8,576 nucleotides of DNA from JAGOJE01 sp964553715 (GTDB lineage Bacteria; Pseudomonadota; Alphaproteobacteria; Rickettsiales; Rickettsiaceae). The stretch lies in assembly GCA_964553715.1 (NCBI GenBank), contig CAZKKY010000033.1:1-8576 (forward strand), written 5' to 3'. The notes below the pieces were generated by a model. That model saw only the letters and a program-made list of their open reading frames with translations, did not search any database and was not told where the DNA came from. The position numbers and the translations under genes are program-made. Shown here one piece after another: positions 7,807-8,576 of the stretch; positions within the stretch are counted from its first letter, which is position 1; every line of letters starts with the position of its first letter.

Positions 7807-8295
7807 ATGGCACTGAACATCAAAAACCTAGATAAGACTTTAATTCAACAAAAAAATGAAAGCCTTGCTGCGGATGCATCTGCTCCTAAAAACCCTCAGA
7901 AAGATTCTCTTGGTCGTTCTTACGGTACTGGTCGTAGAAAGTCTTCTATAGCCAGAGTATGGATTAAATCGGGGTCTGGTAAAGTTACTGTCAATGGGCA
8001 AGACTTATCTCTATATTTTGCAAGGGAAGCTCACCGCATACACCTTCTTCAGCCGTTTGGTCTTACTGGCACTGCTGGTCAATTTGATGTTATCTGTACT
8101 GTAAAAGGTGGTGGACATACCGGCCAAGCTGGTGCTATAAGGCACGGCATTGCTAGGGCGTTAGATAAATACTCTCCTGATTTACATGTTACTTTGAGAC
8201 ACACTGGTATGTTAACTAGAGATCCAAGAGTTGTAGAACGTAAGAAATATGGACAACATAAAGCGCGTAAGAGTACACAATTCTCCAAACGCTAA
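7807..8295 (+). CDS. rpsI: 30S ribosomal protein S9 (uS9)
   Basis: S9 sits in the head of the small subunit, and its C-terminal tail reaches toward the P-site tRNA. The 162-residue product has an N-terminal extension of about 38 residues, common in alphaproteobacterial S9. The core then begins with YGTGRRKSSIARVW (39-52). The signature GGGHTGQAGAIRHGIARAL is at 101-119, and the basic tail ends KARKSTQFSKR, with the conserved terminal Lys-Arg. The ATG is two bases after the rplM TAA. A purine-rich AAGAAGAA at the end of rplM is the only candidate ribosome binding site, so translation is probably coupled. No obvious intrinsic terminator directly follows the stop codon. Confidence 0.98.
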   Translation: MALNIKNLDKTLIQQKNESLAADASAPKNPQKDSLGRSYGTGRRKSSIARVWIKSGSGKVTVNGQDLSLYFAREAHRIHLLQPFGLTGTAGQFDVICTVKGGGHTGQAGAIRHGIARALDKYSPDLHVTLRHTGMLTRDPRVVERKKYGQHKARKSTQFSKR

Positions 8296-8326
8296 TTTGT
8301 ATTTTGTTTATTATTCGTTTATAAAT

Positions 8327-8435
8327 AGAGTTCTTTTTTTCTTAGTTTTAGTCTGTGCTATGAAATAATTGTAACAAAAAACAGATATTGTTCCTGTGTA
8401 AATCCAAGAACCTATAACTAGACTAAAAGAACTCT
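8327..8435. repeat. long-range inverted repeat between rpsI and tRNA-Met
   Basis: AGAGTTC (8327-8333) pairs with GAACTCT (8429-8435). TTTTAGTCTG (8346-8355) pairs with TAGACTAAAA (8419-8428), including one G-T pair. The right arm is continuous, while the left arm is interrupted by a 12-base T-rich bulge (8334-8345). Alternatively AGAGTTCTTTT pairs with all 11 bases of 8425-8435. On the plus strand the right arm is followed by CAATTTTTATTT. The structure encloses 63 bases. It may be the 3' structure of the rplM-rpsI mRNA, a terminator with an unusually large loop, or a small structured RNA. I recognise no known RNA family; SRP RNA and tmRNA signatures are absent. Confidence 0.5.
8391..8418 (+). 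promoter_or_regulatory. tentative promoter for tRNA-Met
   Basis: TATAAC (8413-8418) matches five of six -10 positions and lies 56 bases before the tRNA. Sixteen bases upstream is TTCCTG (8391-8396), a poor -35 match. TTGTTC (8388-8393) is a better hexamer but has 19-base spacing. The -10 overlaps the base of the inverted repeat, so promoter and RNA structure may be alternatives. Confidence 0.25.
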
Positions 8436-8446
8436 CAATTTTTATT

Positions 8447-8463
8447 TCCTCGTCAAACGAGGA
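8447..8463. repeat. compact hairpin upstream of tRNA-Met
   Basis: TCCTCGT (8447-8453) and ACGAGGA (8457-8463) form a perfect seven-pair, fairly GC-rich stem with a three-base CAA loop, ending 11 bases before the tRNA. Neither strand has a U-run directly after it, so it is not a standard terminator. It may protect or guide processing of the tRNA precursor's 5' leader. Confidence 0.5.
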
Positions 8464-8474
8464 TAATCTCAAGA

Positions 8475-8551
<77 letters not shown>

Positions 8552-8576
8552 TTTTTATTATTTTATGTTTTTATAT

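Noticed and set aside
8079..8288. 69-codon minus-strand open frame
   Set aside because: It is the complement of the conserved rpsI signature and tail, with no ribosome binding site or family resemblance.
8296..8340. Intrinsic terminator directly after rpsI ending in the T7 run at 8334-8340
   Set aside because: Only a weak AAACG/CGTTT pairing with a loop of over 20 bases precedes the T-run, and there is no GC-rich stem next to it.
8327..8435. SRP 4.5S RNA or tmRNA
   Set aside because: The size is roughly right for SRP RNA, but its conserved GGAAG apical-loop region is absent; there is no tRNA-like end or tag frame for tmRNA.

Overview
The window is AT-rich (about one third G+C by eye) and densely packed with conserved housekeeping genes. 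Several features point to an alphaproteobacterium, most likely a Rickettsiales-type or similarly reduced lineage. These are the GQACSMGS nucleophile segment of ClpP, the AmgK-like kinase with its DFQDA and GHPAYDLVSLL blocks, the MKTYSAKP start of L13, the roughly 38-residue N-terminal extension of S9, and the form of the tRNA-Met(CAT). This placement rests on remembered family features, not on a search.

Layout, left to right. Positions 2-2864 hold a minus-strand cluster, transcribed right to left as clpP, clpX and an amgK-like sugar kinase, with gaps of 12 and 28 bp. A 218-bp spacer (2865-3082) contains three inverted repeats, one of which is a plausible terminator for the operon to its right, plus the likely clpP promoter region. 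Positions 3083-7122 hold the minus-strand sucA-sucB operon (E1 and E2 of 2-oxoglutarate dehydrogenase), whose stop and start codons overlap as TAATG. A 211-bp divergent spacer (7123-7333) carries a clear promoter for rplM (TTGACA / GATACT, 17-bp spacer) and a weaker one for sucA. Positions 7334-8295 hold rplM-rpsI on the plus strand. A 179-bp non-coding spacer with an unusual long-range inverted repeat and a compact hairpin then leads to an elongator-type tRNA-Met(CAT) at 8475-8551.

Functionally, ClpX unfolds substrates and feeds them to ClpP. SucA and SucB carry out the decarboxylation and succinyl-transfer steps of the TCA cycle; the E3 subunit and succinyl-CoA synthetase are not in the window. 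L13 and S9 are assembled into the two ribosomal subunits. The AmgK-like kinase would feed cell-wall sugar recycling if its usual partner MurU lies just beyond the left edge.

I found no mobile element, CRISPR array, riboswitch or defence system. The unexplained signals are modest: the structured rpsI-tRNA spacer, the tandem inverted repeats between sucB and clpP, and small residue or start-site details in ClpX, ClpP and L13. I do not see convincing evidence of an undescribed system here.
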